A DNA stretch of 64,000 nt, from positions 4,508 through 68,507 of the forward strand of contig JBMOJK010000003.1 of the NCBI GenBank assembly GCA_049315825.1. Direction: 5' to 3'. This DNA comes from JBMOJK01 sp049315825 (GTDB taxonomy: Bacteria > Patescibacteriota > Gracilibacteria > BD1-5 > UBA2023). The translations under genes and the position numbers were made by a program. This document shows positions 1 through 9,195 of this stretch, one piece after another (within the stretch, counting starts at the first letter, position 1; every line of letters begins with the position of its first letter). Under the pieces are notes generated by a model that made no database searches, was not told the origin of the DNA, and worked only from the letters and a program-made list of their open reading frames with translations.

Positions 1-159
1 CAGGACTCAACGATCGAATCTATCAAAAAAGATACCGTATCTGCACTCTGTATCGCCAATCCATTTCCAAAAGCTGCAGGACTCATGTCTTCGTTTCATG
101 AATTCTTCTCAACACATCCAACGATCGAAAACCGTATCGAGCTACTAAAGAAATACTAA
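1..159 (+). CDS. HtpX-type (M48) zinc metalloprotease, C-terminal end only
   Basis: Only the last 52 residues are in the window; the frame is open from base 1 and stops at TAA. The segment LCIANPFPKAAGLMSSFHEF followed by FSTHPTIENRI matches the C-terminal signature of HtpX/M48 membrane proteases (FSTHPP..ERI), which degrade misfolded membrane proteins. The zinc-binding HExxH lies upstream of the window and cannot be checked. The next gene follows after 10 bases on the same strand. Confidence 0.7.
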   Translation, partial: QDSTIESIKKDTVSALCIANPFPKAAGLMSSFHEFFSTHPTIENRIELLKKY

Positions 160-169
160 GACTTTTCAC

Positions 170-859
170 ATGGTGCAAACTGATATTCTTCATAAAATTG
201 ATCAACTCGCAGCTGAGATTGGGGTGGATATTCCATTGAATCAGACAGAGACAGATGCTGCTATTCAGGCTTTCAATAGAGCATCACTATTGGCTATCGA
301 GGAGCAAAAACCGCGCCGAAAGAGCGATCAGATTGATACGGATATGCATTATTTTATTCACTCAGGTACAAAAGAGAATACCGAGAGCTATATCTGAATT
401 TATGAACCCGAGGTGTATCCCGAGTGAAACATACGAGAACTCCTTCAAAAAAGAACGAACATAAAGTACCGCAATGAAATCGAGTACTCAGGCTTTCAGG
501 TTTGAGATTTGATCGAGATTTTCCTTGAAATCAAGCACGAAGAAGTATTGAAAACAGTATCACTACTCGTGCATATTACCATGCTTAATCCTGCTGGATT
601 ATATGGAATAGTATACGGTCGTCCTTTGTACAAGGACAATGAGGATGTGATCTACAGAAAGACACAAGGACAAGCAAAGATACCCTTCCCACTTTATGGA
701 AAAGGTAGCAAAATTGCCAATGGACGCAGAAACCTCAGTACTACTTTCTGTAGATGGATTCGAACCCATTCCATCATGGAATATGACATAGTTGGATTCA
801 AAATATACAAGCAAACTCTTGCAGAGAAATTCTCCACAAAAATAAGCAAAATACTCTAG
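170..859 (+). CDS. Hypothetical protein, 229 aa
   Basis: ATG at 170 to TAG at 857, reading three in-frame TGA codons (395, 428 and 494 region) as glycine. No family recognised. The first 60 residues are charged and helical; the C-terminal part is richer in beta-prone, aromatic and basic residues (FCRWIRTHSIMEYD). No signal peptide or membrane segment. It follows the protease gene by 10 bases and may be co-transcribed with it. With the standard code it would break into two unrelated fragments. Confidence 0.6.
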
Positions 860-865
860 CGGAAA

Positions 866-1285
866 TTATCGTAGATCTATCGCTCTAATTCAAAGTCGAG
901 ATACATCTACGATATTTTTAAATCGATCTGCCTGAAGATAGGTTCATCCAAAGTGGCGGCTTACCACGAGTACACACTGTTCGACATTCATACGACGTAA
1001 CTCTCGCAGGATACAGAGACCTGCCCCAGTCTCGCCGTCGTCCCCCTTGCCCTCCACGAGTATCCCTTCGGGGGATCGCATCCGAAAGGCATAACTACAG
1101 TGCGATGCACTCGAAAATGGCTTGGTTGAACGAACCAGCTTCAAAAAAGAAGCAAGCGACTCCTTGCCAACTACTTTCGAGATTGCAAACCCGTAGCGCG
1201 ATCCACGATCTATCGTCACATCCGCTGCGAGAATTGGCTCATCTGATGGCACAAGTGCATCCTGAAAATCAAGTGATGCCTGCAT
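866..1285 (-). CDS. yigZ: YigZ/IMPACT (UPF0029) family protein
   Basis: 139 aa, ATG at 1285, TAA at 866. The order SRYGFAISKVVGKE, then SHCSYAFRM, then GDDGETGAG..IL, then VLVVSRHFGGTYLQADRF reproduces the YigZ/IMPACT N-terminal domain (SDDGEP.GTAG, VVVTRYFGG..LG). The Gly-Gly of RHFGG is completed by a TGA at 944. Family members are small proteins linked to translation regulation and ribosome association; the precise role in bacteria is unclear. Only the N-terminal domain is present, short for the family (about 200 aa). It starts one base after the stop of the hydrolase gene, so the two form an operon. Confidence 0.75.
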
Positions 1286-1286
1286 G

Positions 1287-2024
1287 CTACACGGTTACTG
1301 CGATACGATTTTCTACGAGTCACTCGATTGCGGTGACTATTTTTTGAGCGAGTGATTTCGCTTCGGCGCCTTCGAGAAGAGTGAGATGATCTGCGTGTTG
1401 AAAGATCTTGTCCTGCGAAGGAACATTTTCCCATCCAATATGACGAGAATACTGATCTCGTGGCAACACTACACTATCCTGTCGAGCCACATAGCCGATG
1501 ATTTGATCAATCCTTCCTGATGGCCCATGTTTCGTGTAGAGATGTTTTCACTTTTTGCGCATATCGGTGATCACCTGCGAAGGTGTGATGTTAGAGATAT
1601 CCTCAATCCCCTTGTGTGGCGGTGTAATGAGATGAATACTCCCTACCCGAGCATTTGGCATAACTTCAAGCGTCTCAAGCAAGATTGGTCCGCCCAGACT
1701 ATGTGTCACGATATGTGGAGTACTTCCATCTTTCATAAGTGCATGAAGTTGCCTGGATATATCCTCCATAATTCCCTCAATTCCCCGACTATTTTGCCAT
1801 GAGAAATTGCCGTAGGTTACATCCATTCCTGCCCTATGGATACCATTTCCAACATCCTGCAGCGCCCAGGATGAGAGTCCATATCCAGGGATCATAAGTA
1901 CCTTCTCTGCATCGGCACTGTGTGTGATCGCATTCATAGGCTGAGCTCCGAACATGGCCGGGAGATAGCGCGTATACTGAAGAGCGAGATCAAACAAATC
2001 TCAGCTGTGATTTGTATTCTTCAT
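1287..2024 (-). CDS. Alpha/beta-hydrolase (lipase/esterase-like)
   Basis: 245 aa, ATG at 2024, TAG at 1287; TGA read as Gly at 2001, 1548 and 1320. VLMIPGYGLSSWAL is the oxyanion-side strand, and VTHSLGGPILLE is the nucleophile elbow (GxSxG-type, Ser in HSLGG). A likely acid/base pair lies in GYVARQDSVVLP and FQHADHLTLLE (His). The organisation is that of a small cytosolic alpha/beta-hydrolase; substrate unknown. The reading frame is open a little further upstream, so the start is not certain. Downstream yigZ begins one base after this stop. Confidence 0.7.
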
Positions 2025-2094
2025 AGGAGGAAATTCGAAAGTTTGATGAATTCTATGAGAAATGTCAACGAGCGCAATGGAATCATTCAGGAGA

Positions 2095-2129
2095 ACAAAA
2101 TAATCGGACCTGAAGTCCGATTATTTTGT
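2095..2129 (-). terminator. Perfect 15-bp terminator hairpin
   Basis: Arms 2095-2109 and 2115-2129 are exact complements around a 5-base loop (CTGAA), AT-rich at the base with A/T tracts on both sides. It lies just after the 150-aa gene, whose TAA (2121-2123) is inside the stem, and separates it from the hydrolase-yigZ pair. Confidence 0.85.
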
Positions 2130-2573
2130 CGCGGTATGTCCAGATCGGGGGGAATATGTCCCCAGTACCGTCTTTTGTTGCGTGCTGCGAAACTGATTTA
2201 CACCCGCTGTATATGAGCGGTGCACTCGGATATCATCCGTGAGTCCTAGTCCGTCATCATTGAGAAATGTATAGAATTCTCTATCGTCACTCAAATCTTC
2301 CGACCGGAATTTTACCACACCCGAGACTGGATTAATCTCGGTAACGCGGTATGACTCAGGAGCTCATTGCGCCTGAGAAAGTAGGATGAGCGAACCGATC
2401 TGGAGAGTTTTTTCGTATTCATGATAGCACGGCTTATTGATCGCGAAGTTCGCAGGAGTTCCGTACGAAGGTGTAACTATCTCAGAATCCGTTTCCACAA
2501 AACGCGTACGCAAATTCCTCACTTGATCGATACATCGAGTGAGGAAACTAGGAGCGGGAGAATTGATACGCAT
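2121..2573 (-). CDS. Hypothetical protein, 150 aa
   Basis: ATG at 2573, TAA at 2121; TGA at 2364 read as Gly (QAQ-G-APESYRVTEI). The C-terminal half (YRVTEINPVSGVVKFRSEDL) is beta-rich and looks like a small barrel or KOW/SH3-like fold, but no family is recognised. No signal peptide. It is downstream of the VOC gene with about 50 bases between them and ends in a strong terminator. Confidence 0.55.
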
Positions 2574-2623
2574 GCAGTTGTTTGGACGCGCATCCTAGCG
2601 AAAGTTGGACGAGAAGCAAAATT

Positions 2624-3019
2624 TTATGCACTTGGCATCGCACTGCAGAGCTCAACCAGCATACCATCTGGACATCGCACATACGAAACCGTCTGCCCCC
2701 ATGGCATGAGTTTTGGCGACTGGAGTTCAGTTGCCCCAAGACTCACCGCCCGAGCATGATCCACTGCCACATCTTCGCTCACCAAAGCGATCTCCATCCC
2801 GAGTGGTTTCACCGAAGCATGTGCTGCGATATACCCCTCTGGGAAATGCATATCCCCGAGTGAAGTCGCCGCAAAAGCAAGTGCTGTCGCACCCGTTTCG
2901 AGCTCTCCGTAATCCCCTGTTTCTACAACAAATCTTCGCTTAAATCCAAATGCTTTCTCGAAAAACTCGATCGAAGCTGGAACGTTGGGAGAATATATGA
3001 TGGTGTATGCGAATTGCAT
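2624..3019 (-). CDS. VOC (glyoxalase/bleomycin-resistance/dioxygenase) superfamily protein
   Basis: 131 aa, ATG at 3019, TAA at 2624, no in-frame TGA. YTIIYSPNVPASIEFFEKAFGF at the N-terminus and SYVRCPDGMLVELC at the C-terminus are the paired beta-alpha-beta-beta-beta module hallmarks of VOC proteins. The start YxxIYSxxV and the C-terminal E in VEL are common metal-site positions in the fold. Members range from glyoxalase I to antibiotic-binding proteins; the substrate cannot be assigned here. Cytosolic, single-domain length is normal. Confidence 0.8.
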   Translation of the reverse strand: MQFAYTIIYSPNVPASIEFFEKAFGFKRRFVVETGDYGELETGATALAFAATSLGDMHFPEGYIAAHASVKPLGMEIALVSEDVAVDHARAVSLGATELQSPKLMPWGQTVSYVRCPDGMLVELCSAMPSA

Positions 3020-3103
3020 GGAGAGGTGGGTTATGTGGTATGGGAGAGTGTATGTGATGTTGAGGAGAACTCAAGGAGAGTTTAAATGGACTACACCCAA
3101 AAT

Positions 3104-3127
3104 AAAACGCCCGATTGGGCGTTTTAT
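3104..3127 (-). terminator. Terminator of the LysE-type exporter gene
   Basis: TAAAACGCCC-GATT-GGGCGTTTTA with a T-rich tail on the minus strand; the exporter stop codon (3128-3130) abuts the stem. Confidence 0.85.
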
Positions 3128-3739
3128 TTAGCGGGACAAGAGAATCTTGAGTCCTACGAATCCGAGGACCACACCGAGTGTTTGATTGACTCGATGTTCG
3201 AACTGGGAAATATTCTTGCGAACCTTTGGGATATTCACACTCCATGACAGGATACAGAACCAAGAAGCGACGATGAACGCCATGAATGCTCCGTATCCCA
3301 CCTGGGTCATGATCGAAGTTCCAGGAACGACCACCTGAGAATATACTGCGAGAAAGAAGAGCGTTGCCTTTGGGTTGAGTACATTGGTAAGAAATCCTTC
3401 CTTGTAACTCTGAAGCAGGGTAACCTGTTTCGTTTCTTGCTGAACTTCGATTTCTCCGTTTCGTGGCCTCGAACGGATGAGTTGCCACGCGAGATAGAGC
3501 AGATAGATCGCCCCGATCGTCTTGATGATACTAAAGAGCATGATCGACTGCGAGATGATGAGCCCGACCCCCGCGATACAATACGCCACATGGACGAATA
3601 TTGCTGTCGCTACGCCGAGCGAGGCAAGATAGCCGTTCACTCGCGAACGAAGTGCATGCTTCATAACTATGATAAAATCCGGCCCCGGTGACATCGCAGC
3701 AAGCAAAGTAATCGGCAAAAGAATGAGAAGTGTAGACAT
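3128..3739 (-). CDS. LysE/RhtB family amino-acid exporter
   Basis: 203 aa, ATG at 3739. AMSPGPDFIIV near the N-terminus is the LysE/RhtB signature, and the protein has about six hydrophobic segments, with NVLNPKATLFFLAVYSQVV as the conserved third segment (NPK motif). Family members export amino acids or their derivatives using the proton gradient. Monocistronic between a terminator and a roughly 100-base upstream space. Full family length, no TGA codons. Confidence 0.88.
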   Translation of the reverse strand: MSTLLILLPITLLAAMSPGPDFIIVMKHALRSRVNGYLASLGVATAIFVHVAYCIAGVGLIISQSIMLFSIIKTIGAIYLLYLAWQLIRSRPRNGEIEVQQETKQVTLLQSYKEGFLTNVLNPKATLFFLAVYSQVVVPGTSIMTQVGYGAFMAFIVASWFCILSWSVNIPKVRKNISQFEHRVNQTLGVVLGFVGLKILLSR

Positions 3740-3832
3740 GGTAAAATATTGAAAATAAGAGATTTTATTTTCAATATTTAGAAGAATGCGTGGTAGGGGG
3801 TGAGGTGCATGTGGTTTATATGGAATGAGATG

Positions 3833-4645
3833 TTACTTTGGAAACTTCATCATGAAATAGTTAACAAAGGCAGAACAAGTAACTAACATATATTTAGCCT
3901 CTGCAAGTGTCGGAGTTCCATCTCAATCAGTCATTAAAGCATGTCGAATTCAAGATTCTTTGCTATTTGTATAAGCATAAAGTTTATTGAAACCTTCAAT
4001 CATCTGAAGATTGATCGAGTTAGAATCTTTTTTTAATTTATCTATAGCATCTCAAAAGGTATTTCAGCCAAATGTATGCTTAAGAAGTGCCTCAACTGCA
4101 GAGATGGATTCTTTGATGCTATTGCGATAATCAAAATTTCCTTTGCTTCATAATGACTCAACTGCCTTCTCAATATGAGTTCTAACTCAAGAATACGGAC
4201 ATGTATTTATAGAAGCTTCGATGCTGTCTATTTCTATCTGATTAGTGATTGGCACAATTGTTTTATCTATGATCCGATAACCCACCAACTCCTCTTCAAA
4301 AAGTAAGTTAACGCAGCGTGAAAAATTCTGATCTACGATAATAACTACCAAGAACTCAATTAAATCATAGATTTGGTAATATTCACTCTCGGCAATACAT
4401 GTTTCTATTTTCTTGAGAATTTTCTCACTATCTTCAAAAGATTCTCAGAATGGACTAATTCAGATTAAATCCTTTCTTTTAAGTCAGAAAAAAATAGTCC
4501 ATACACGTAAATAGTAATCGTATGGATATACAACAAACCCTTCAATGAGATTAAACAATCTATTGCGAGTTCGCTCATTAAGCGAGTCTACTTGAAGAAT
4601 CCTTGATGGAATAATTCAATTTCGTTCCGAAAAACTGTTTATCAT
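3833..4645 (-). CDS. AbiJ N-terminal-domain (AbiJ-NTD4-like) protein, possible HEPN-type abortive-infection factor
   Basis: 270 aa, visible only when TGA is Gly: 9 of about 15 glycines are TGA. The start MINSFSERNG is the hallmark of AbiJ-NTD4 proteins. The C-terminal half carries RNSIKESISAVEALLKHTFG, then KLYAYTNSKESGIRHALM and MLVTCSAFVNYFMM, which match the conserved C-terminal part of the same family. The family is found in abortive-infection and other defence loci; AbiJ-type C-termini are often HEPN RNases, but I do not see a clear RxxxxH in a typical HEPN position. Starts directly behind the dnaK terminator, so it probably has its own promoter or low readthrough expression. AT-rich relative to its neighbours. 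Confidence 0.7.
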
Positions 4646-4648
4646 AAA

Positions 4649-4672
4649 TAAACCCCGCTCTCGCGGGGCTCT
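4649..4672 (-). terminator. dnaK terminator
   Basis: GC-rich stem CCCCGC-TCTC-GCGGGG followed on the minus strand by TTTATTT, seven bases after the dnaK stop. Confidence 0.88.
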
Positions 4673-4678
4673 TAAAAA

Positions 4679-6565
4679 CTACTTCTCCTCTACTTCCCCC
4701 TCCACACTTTCATCTTCCTTCTTTTCATTATTGTCAGTGACCTTTGTATCGTCAGTAGCTCCACCCTTTGAGTAGATTTCCTGACCGATCTTCATCATGA
4801 CTTCTTGGAGGGCAGAAGCGGCTGGATCGAGGGTTTCCTTGGTTGCGTTAGCATCTTCGAGGAGCTTCTTGAGAGATTCGATCTTCTCCTTGGCTTCTTC
4901 GCCGAGCTTGGCATCGTATTTCCCTTCGTTGTCCTTGAGGGTTTTCTCAGCCTGGTAGACAGCAGAGTCAGCCATGTTGCGGGCTTCGATGGATTCCTTG
5001 CGAGTCTTGTCAGCTTCGCGGTTCGCTTCGGCTTCCTTGACGAGGCGATCAACTTCCTTGTCGTCCATACCAGTTGAACCCTGGATGGCCACCTTTTGTT
5101 CCTTACCAGAACCCTTGTCCTTGGCAGTAACGTGGAGCACTCCTGAAGCATCGATGTCGAATGTTACTTCGATCTGTGGTACTCCGCGTGGAGCCTGAGG
5201 GATTCCTGAAAGAACGAATCGTCCGAGAGACTTGTTGTCGGTCGCCATTTCACGCTCACCCTGGAGGACGTGGATTTCTACACTATCCTGACCATCGGCA
5301 GCAGTCGAGTAGACCTGAGACTTCGAGCTTGGGATCGTTGTGTTGCGCTCGATCATACGAGTCATCACACCTCCGAGGGTTTCGATACCGAGTGAGAGCG
5401 GAGTAACGTCGAGAAGGAGTACATCCGTGACATCACCCTGGATAATACCCGCCTGGATCGCAGCACCGAGGGCAACTGCTTCGTCTGGATTGACTGATGC
5501 GTTTGGCTTCTTTCCGAAGATTTCTTCTACCTTCTTGAGTACGAGTGGGACACGAGTGGTACCTCCGACGAGAACGACTTCGTCGATCTGTGAAGGCTGA
5601 AGTCCTGAGTCCTTGAGTACCTTTCGGCATGGCTCAACTGAACGCTCTACGAGATCGTGGATGAGCTCTTCGAACTTCGCTCGAGTGAGTTTCATGAAGA
5701 GATTCTTTGGTCCTGAAGCATCTACCGTGATATATGGGAGATTGATGTCAGTTTCCGTGAGAGAAGAGAGCTCTTTCTTTGCCTTCTCGGCTTCGTCCTT
5801 GATTCGCTGAACCGCCATTGGGTCCTTGCGAAGATCGACTCCTTGTTCTTTCTTGAATTCATCAACGATCCATTCGAAGATCACCTGGTCGAAGTCGTCT
5901 CCTCCGAGGTGTGTATCTCCGTTGGTCGCAAGAACTTCGAAAGTTCCTTCTGAACCGATATCGAGGATCGAAATATCAAATGTACCTCCTCCGAAGTCGT
6001 ATACCGCGATCTTATGATCGTGTGTCTTGTCGATACCGTACGCGAGGGCTGCGGCAGTTGGCTCGTTGACGATACGCTTTACATCGAGACCTGCGATCTT
6101 ACCCGCATTGATGGTTGCCTGGCGCTGATCGTCGTTAAAGTAAGCAGGAACGGTGATTACCGCTTCTGTAACCTTCGTACCGAGGAATTTCTCTGCGTCT
6201 TCCTTGAGCTTTTCAAGAACCTTCGCACTGATTTCTTCTGGGCGGATGTTCTTCCCATTGAATTCAATGAGACATTCTCCGTTGTCACCCGCTACAACCT
6301 TGAATGGAACATTCTTGATCTCGGCAGCAACTTCTGAGAACTTTCGTCCGATAAATCGCTTCGCAGAATAAATCGTCTGAGCAGGGTTCATCACCGCCTG
6401 ACGTTTCGCTGTCGTACCTACGAGGTTCTCGCCTCCCTTGTTCGCAACGATCGATGGAGTCGTTCGTCCACCTTCCGCGTTAGGAATTACCTTCGCCTGA
6501 CCTCCTTCCATGAAGGCAACACACGAATTCGTGGTTCCAAGGTCGATACCAATAATTTTAGACAT
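4679..6565 (-). CDS. dnaK: Chaperone DnaK (Hsp70)
   Basis: 628 aa, ATG at 6565, TAG/TAA end at 4679. Complete Hsp70: IIGIDLGTTNSCVAF (phosphate 1), VYDFGGGTFDISIL (phosphate 2), the linker DVLLLDVTPLSLGIE, substrate-binding domain and an acidic C-terminal tail. It folds and refolds proteins with DnaJ and GrpE, neither of which is adjacent. No TGA glycine codons occur among about 50 glycines, as in other highly expressed genes of this window. A degenerate CIRCE element sits 66-92 bases upstream, pointing to HrcA control. Transcription ends at the GC-rich hairpin. Confidence 0.97.
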   Translation of the reverse strand: MSKIIGIDLGTTNSCVAFMEGGQAKVIPNAEGGRTTPSIVANKGGENLVGTTAKRQAVMNPAQTIYSAKRFIGRKFSEVAAEIKNVPFKVVAGDNGECLIEFNGKNIRPEEISAKVLEKLKEDAEKFLGTKVTEAVITVPAYFNDDQRQATINAGKIAGLDVKRIVNEPTAAALAYGIDKTHDHKIAVYDFGGGTFDISILDIGSEGTFEVLATNGDTHLGGDDFDQVIFEWIVDEFKKEQGVDLRKDPMAVQRIKDEAEKAKKELSSLTETDINLPYITVDASGPKNLFMKLTRAKFEELIHDLVERSVEPCRKVLKDSGLQPSQIDEVVLVGGTTRVPLVLKKVEEIFGKKPNASVNPDEAVALGAAIQAGIIQGDVTDVLLLDVTPLSLGIETLGGVMTRMIERNTTIPSSKSQVYSTAADGQDSVEIHVLQGEREMATDNKSLGRFVLSGIPQAPRGVPQIEVTFDIDASGVLHVTAKDKGSGKEQKVAIQGSTGMDDKEVDRLVKEAEANREADKTRKESIEARNMADSAVYQAEKTLKDNEGKYDAKLGEEAKEKIESLKKLLEDANATKETLDPAASALQEVMMKIGQEIYSKGGATDDTKVTDNNEKKEDESVEGEVEEK

Positions 6566-6630
6566 ATTTGAAGATTACGTAACTAAATCCCCTGCAGTAT
6601 ATCTATCTGCGACTACCCTGTCAAAAGAAT

Positions 6631-6657
6631 TTAGCACGAGTTTTGTTAGAGTGCTAG
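6631..6657 (-). promoter_or_regulatory. CIRCE-like operator (HrcA site) upstream of dnaK
   Basis: TTAGCACGA-N9-GAGTGCTAG compared with the consensus TTAGCACTC-N9-GAGTGCTAA: the right arm has one mismatch, the left arm two, and the nine-base spacer is exact. It lies between the dnaK start and its presumed promoter, the normal location. HrcA represses chaperone genes at this site in many bacteria. Confidence 0.8.
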
Positions 6658-6760
6658 AAATCGATATTACAAAAAAAGTTCCACAAAATCCTCTCATCGG
6701 GCTACTAGGGAGTAGGATTTAGATGAAGCTAGTGAATGCGGAGATTTTGCCAAATAAAGA

Positions 6761-6795
6761 AAACCTCCCCTGTATTGCCGAACAGGAGAGGTTTT
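6761..6795 (-). terminator. Terminator downstream of the GT-like gene
   Basis: Long hairpin AAACCTCcCCTGT / ACAGGaGAGGTTT with one mismatch and an 8-base loop, T-rich on the minus strand. It lies about 155 bases after the stop at 6952. The bases from 6796 to 6951 hold no reading frame that I can support. Confidence 0.7.
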
Positions 6796-6951
6796 GAGGT
6801 TAAAGCTGTTGGTGTACACCATTCATCCTGAAATTCATTTAGACGAAGAGATTTGCATGAAGGCTGTGCACTGCAACGAGATGTAGCGGGGTCGCAGTGA
6901 GTGAGGAAGTGTAAAGTCTGAGCGCAAAGCTCAAAGCATAAATAAATCTCC

Positions 6952-7485
6952 CTAAAATGTTTCAGATACGTGTTTTAGAAGTATTCGCCGGTCTTCTGGG
7001 AACTTCACATTCTCGAGATAACTGACCACCTTTTCAAAGATACAGTATGGATTGTTGGATTTAAAGAAGAATCCGTTCCCCTCGAACTTCATCGGGTTAA
7101 AATCCGTGAGCATGCCTGCAAAAATATTGTTTGCAGGCATTACAGGAACTACTCCTGATTTCATGCATTTTACGACATCAAGTCCATCGAGTTCACCGTC
7201 GTGGACAAAGAAGTCGAATGCATAAAGCTCGTTTTGATTGATTTCTGCTCGTGATCCAGCATAGCGACGAGTAGTTGTATCGATCTCACCGAGACAGACA
7301 TTACCAAGACCGATCGCTGAGAGTCCTTCGAGAACGAAATCACGAGTTGCTTCATCCTTGATCGCTACAAGGCCAATATACGAAAGTCCTTTTGGAAATC
7401 CGAGGCTTTCTTTGAGGTTGGATTTCGCAGTATCTTTGATAGATTTGAGCTCTGGGAGGTCAATTTTTCCGGAGAGAGTGTTCAT
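6952..7485 (-). CDS. Divergent GT-B fold C-terminal domain protein (glycogen-synthase-like), tentative
   Basis: 177 aa, ATG at 7485, TAG at 6952. The run SYIGLVAIKDEATRDFVLEGL, then AFDFFVHDGELDGLDVVKCM, GVVPVMPANN and GNGFFFKSNNPYCIFEKVV resembles the C-terminal nucleotide-sugar-binding half of GT5 glycogen/starch synthases (ADFFLMPS, G.iPIV, GNGF.F). The N-terminal half of such an enzyme and the usual KxGG motif are absent, so it is either a degenerate or stand-alone half. It could also be an unrelated Rossmann-like protein. Divergent from the dus gene. Confidence 0.4.
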   Translation of the reverse strand: MNTLSGKIDLPELKSIKDTAKSNLKESLGFPKGLSYIGLVAIKDEATRDFVLEGLSAIGLGNVCLGEIDTTTRRYAGSRAEINQNELYAFDFFVHDGELDGLDVVKCMKSGVVPVMPANNIFAGMLTDFNPMKFEGNGFFFKSNNPYCIFEKVVSYLENVKFPEDRRILLKHVSETF

Positions 7486-7560
7486 GTGGGTTTGAATATT
7501 TGCTTGTCTTGACTACAGTAACACACGTTTTTTAGACGGGCGAGTAATCTCTCTTGACGA

Positions 7561-8652
7561 ATGAATAAGAACTTTTGGAACGAACTTGCGGCAGCTGGTC
7601 CGATCAGTGTGCTAGCGCCGATGGACGGGTATTGTGATAGTGCATATCGACAGGTTATGAAGACGATTGCACCGCACATTATCCCGTTTTCGGAGTTTTA
7701 TAGTGCGGACGGACTCGTACACTCGAAGGACCTTGCACAAAAAGTCCTTCCACATGCTGAGATCGAGAAACCACTCATTATCCAGATATTTGGGAAAGAT
7801 CCTGAGAAATTCCGCCAAGCTGCCATCCTCATCGAGAGTTATGGTGTTGCTGGGATTGATATCAATATGGGATGTCCTGCCAAGAAAGTCGTAAAGAGTG
7901 GGCACGGCTCATCACTCATGATCAACCGCGACACTGCCTTCAAGATCGTAGAAGAAATGGCGAAAGCTGTGAAAATCCCTATCTCTGTGAAGACACGTCT
8001 TGGATGGGAAAATCACGAACTCCTGGTCGATTTCTGCAAAGGACTCGAAAATGCAGGCGCCAATCTCATCACTGTTCATGGCCGAACCTATAAGCAGGCC
8101 TTCACTGGAAAGGCGGATTTCACCGGGATCTACGAACTCAAGCAGCACTTAAATATCCCCGTGATCGCCAACGGAGACGTTATGAGTCACCTCGATGGGA
8201 TGACCAAGATCGTACATCCAGCCAATCGCTCAGGTATCATCTATGATCGTGACGAAGAAACTCGTGCGCTCTACGCTGGAAAAACTGCCAAGAATATCGA
8301 CGGATTCATGATCGGACGCGGAAGCTTCGGAAATCCTTGGTGTTTCCTCAAGGACGGCCGTCGCCCTACCCTCTCCGAGATCCTCGAAGTCATGGAGCTC
8401 CACGCACGACTCCTCATCGAGACCAAAGGGACAAAATGAGCCCTCGAAATCCGTAAACACCTGGTCCAGTACCTCCACGGATTCCCGGGAGTCAAAGAAT
8501 ACCGTACTCAACTCGTCCACGTCGAGAAACTCGACGACGTCTACGAGATCGCCGCCCGCATCCGACTCGAACATGCGGATCGACTCAACAAAATCCCCGA
8601 GGAAGATACAGGAACAAAACTCATGGAAGCCTGGGATCAGTGCAATGGATAG
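7561..8652 (+). CDS. dus: tRNA-dihydrouridine synthase (Dus/NifR3 family)
   Basis: 363 aa, ATG at 7561, TAG at 8650; TGA at 8437 read as Gly (TKG-ALEIRKHL). It reduces uridines in the tRNA D-loop using FMN and NADPH. LAPMDGYCDSAYRQ is the FMN-binding start, INMGCPAKKVVKSGHG contains the catalytic Cys region, followed by SVKTRLGW, LITVHGRTYKQAFTG, IPVIANGD and FMIGRGSFGNPW. Between NGD and DGFMIGRG there are about 40 residues instead of the usual 18-20, an insertion specific to this protein. Closest in type to DusB. Short leader; followed by a strong terminator. Confidence 0.92.
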
Positions 8653-8653
8653 T

Positions 8654-8679
8654 AAAAAAGAGCCGTGTGGCTCTTTTTT
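8654..8679 (+). terminator. Terminator after dus, also facing the small membrane gene
   Basis: Perfect 11-bp stem AAAAAAGAGCC-GTGT-GGCTCTTTTTT. Being symmetrical it can serve both the dus gene and the convergent 47-aa gene ending at 8692. Confidence 0.9.
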
Positions 8680-8691
8680 GTGAGTAATACT

Positions 8692-8835
8692 TTATTTGAG
8701 AATTACTGCGACATATTGTATACCGTCGGTCTGTGGTAATGTTGTGACCACGAATCCTGTAAGGGTGACAATTGATATAACGAATACCACAAACCCAATT
8801 GCAGTAAATGCTTTTGTTCTGATGAATCTTCGCAT
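8692..8835 (-). CDS. Small single-pass membrane protein, 47 aa
   Basis: ATG at 8835 preceded by AAAGGAG seven bases upstream, one of the best ribosome-binding sites in the window; TAA at 8692. Sequence: short basic N-terminus (MRRFIRTKAF), one hydrophobic helix of about 20 residues (IGFVVFVISIVTLTGFVV), and a short external tail. No family recognised. The good SD, clean terminator and membrane helix argue that it is a real gene. Confidence 0.6.
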   Translation of the reverse strand: MRRFIRTKAFTAIGFVVFVISIVTLTGFVVTTLPQTDGIQYVAVILK

Positions 8836-8913
8836 TCAAACTCCTTTTCTATTGGTGAAATTTTGGTTTTACGCTGAGCTCTTTATACTGAGAGTATCAC
8901 CAATATCAAGTCA

Positions 8914-9195
8914 ATGCACAAACTCACACGAAAAGAATTCGCAAATCAGGCCGAAGAATACATCAAGCGTCTCAATGAAATTGCTGAAAAGCAGGGATTT
9001 TCTGTGATCACTGCGTTTTATATCGAAGGGACGGACGATGAACCATCCGACTGTATCATCGACTGGCGCAACATGAGCCTCGATGAGAATCTCTACGCTA
9101 TGGGACGCTTCACTCAAGATATCATGAACAGCTACGACGAAGAATCCAAAGATGCCGGAGCTCCGCCTTTTAGTGAATACGGACCTGGGAATTAG
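8914..9195 (+). CDS. Hypothetical protein, 93 aa
   Basis: ATG at 8914, TAG at 9193, no TGA codons. Acidic, helical N-terminus (LTRKEFANQAEEYIKRLNEIAEKQ) followed by a short beta/alpha part (FYIEGTDDEPSDCIIDWRN). No membrane segment or known motif. A possible promoter (TTTGGT at 8862, TATACT at 8884) lies 25 bases upstream. Its last 26 bases overlap the convergent gene ending at 9170. Confidence 0.55.
   Translation: MHKLTRKEFANQAEEYIKRLNEIAEKQGFSVITAFYIEGTDDEPSDCIIDWRNMSLDENLYAMGRFTQDIMNSYDEESKDAGAPPFSEYGPGN

Noticed and set aside
3833..4645. HEPN RNase activity for the AbiJ-like protein
   Set aside because: I could not identify a confident RxxxxH active site, so the activity is not claimed.
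4795..6371. Long reading frames on the strand opposite dnaK
   Set aside because: Shadow frames caused by codon bias of dnaK; low-complexity, no homology or SD.
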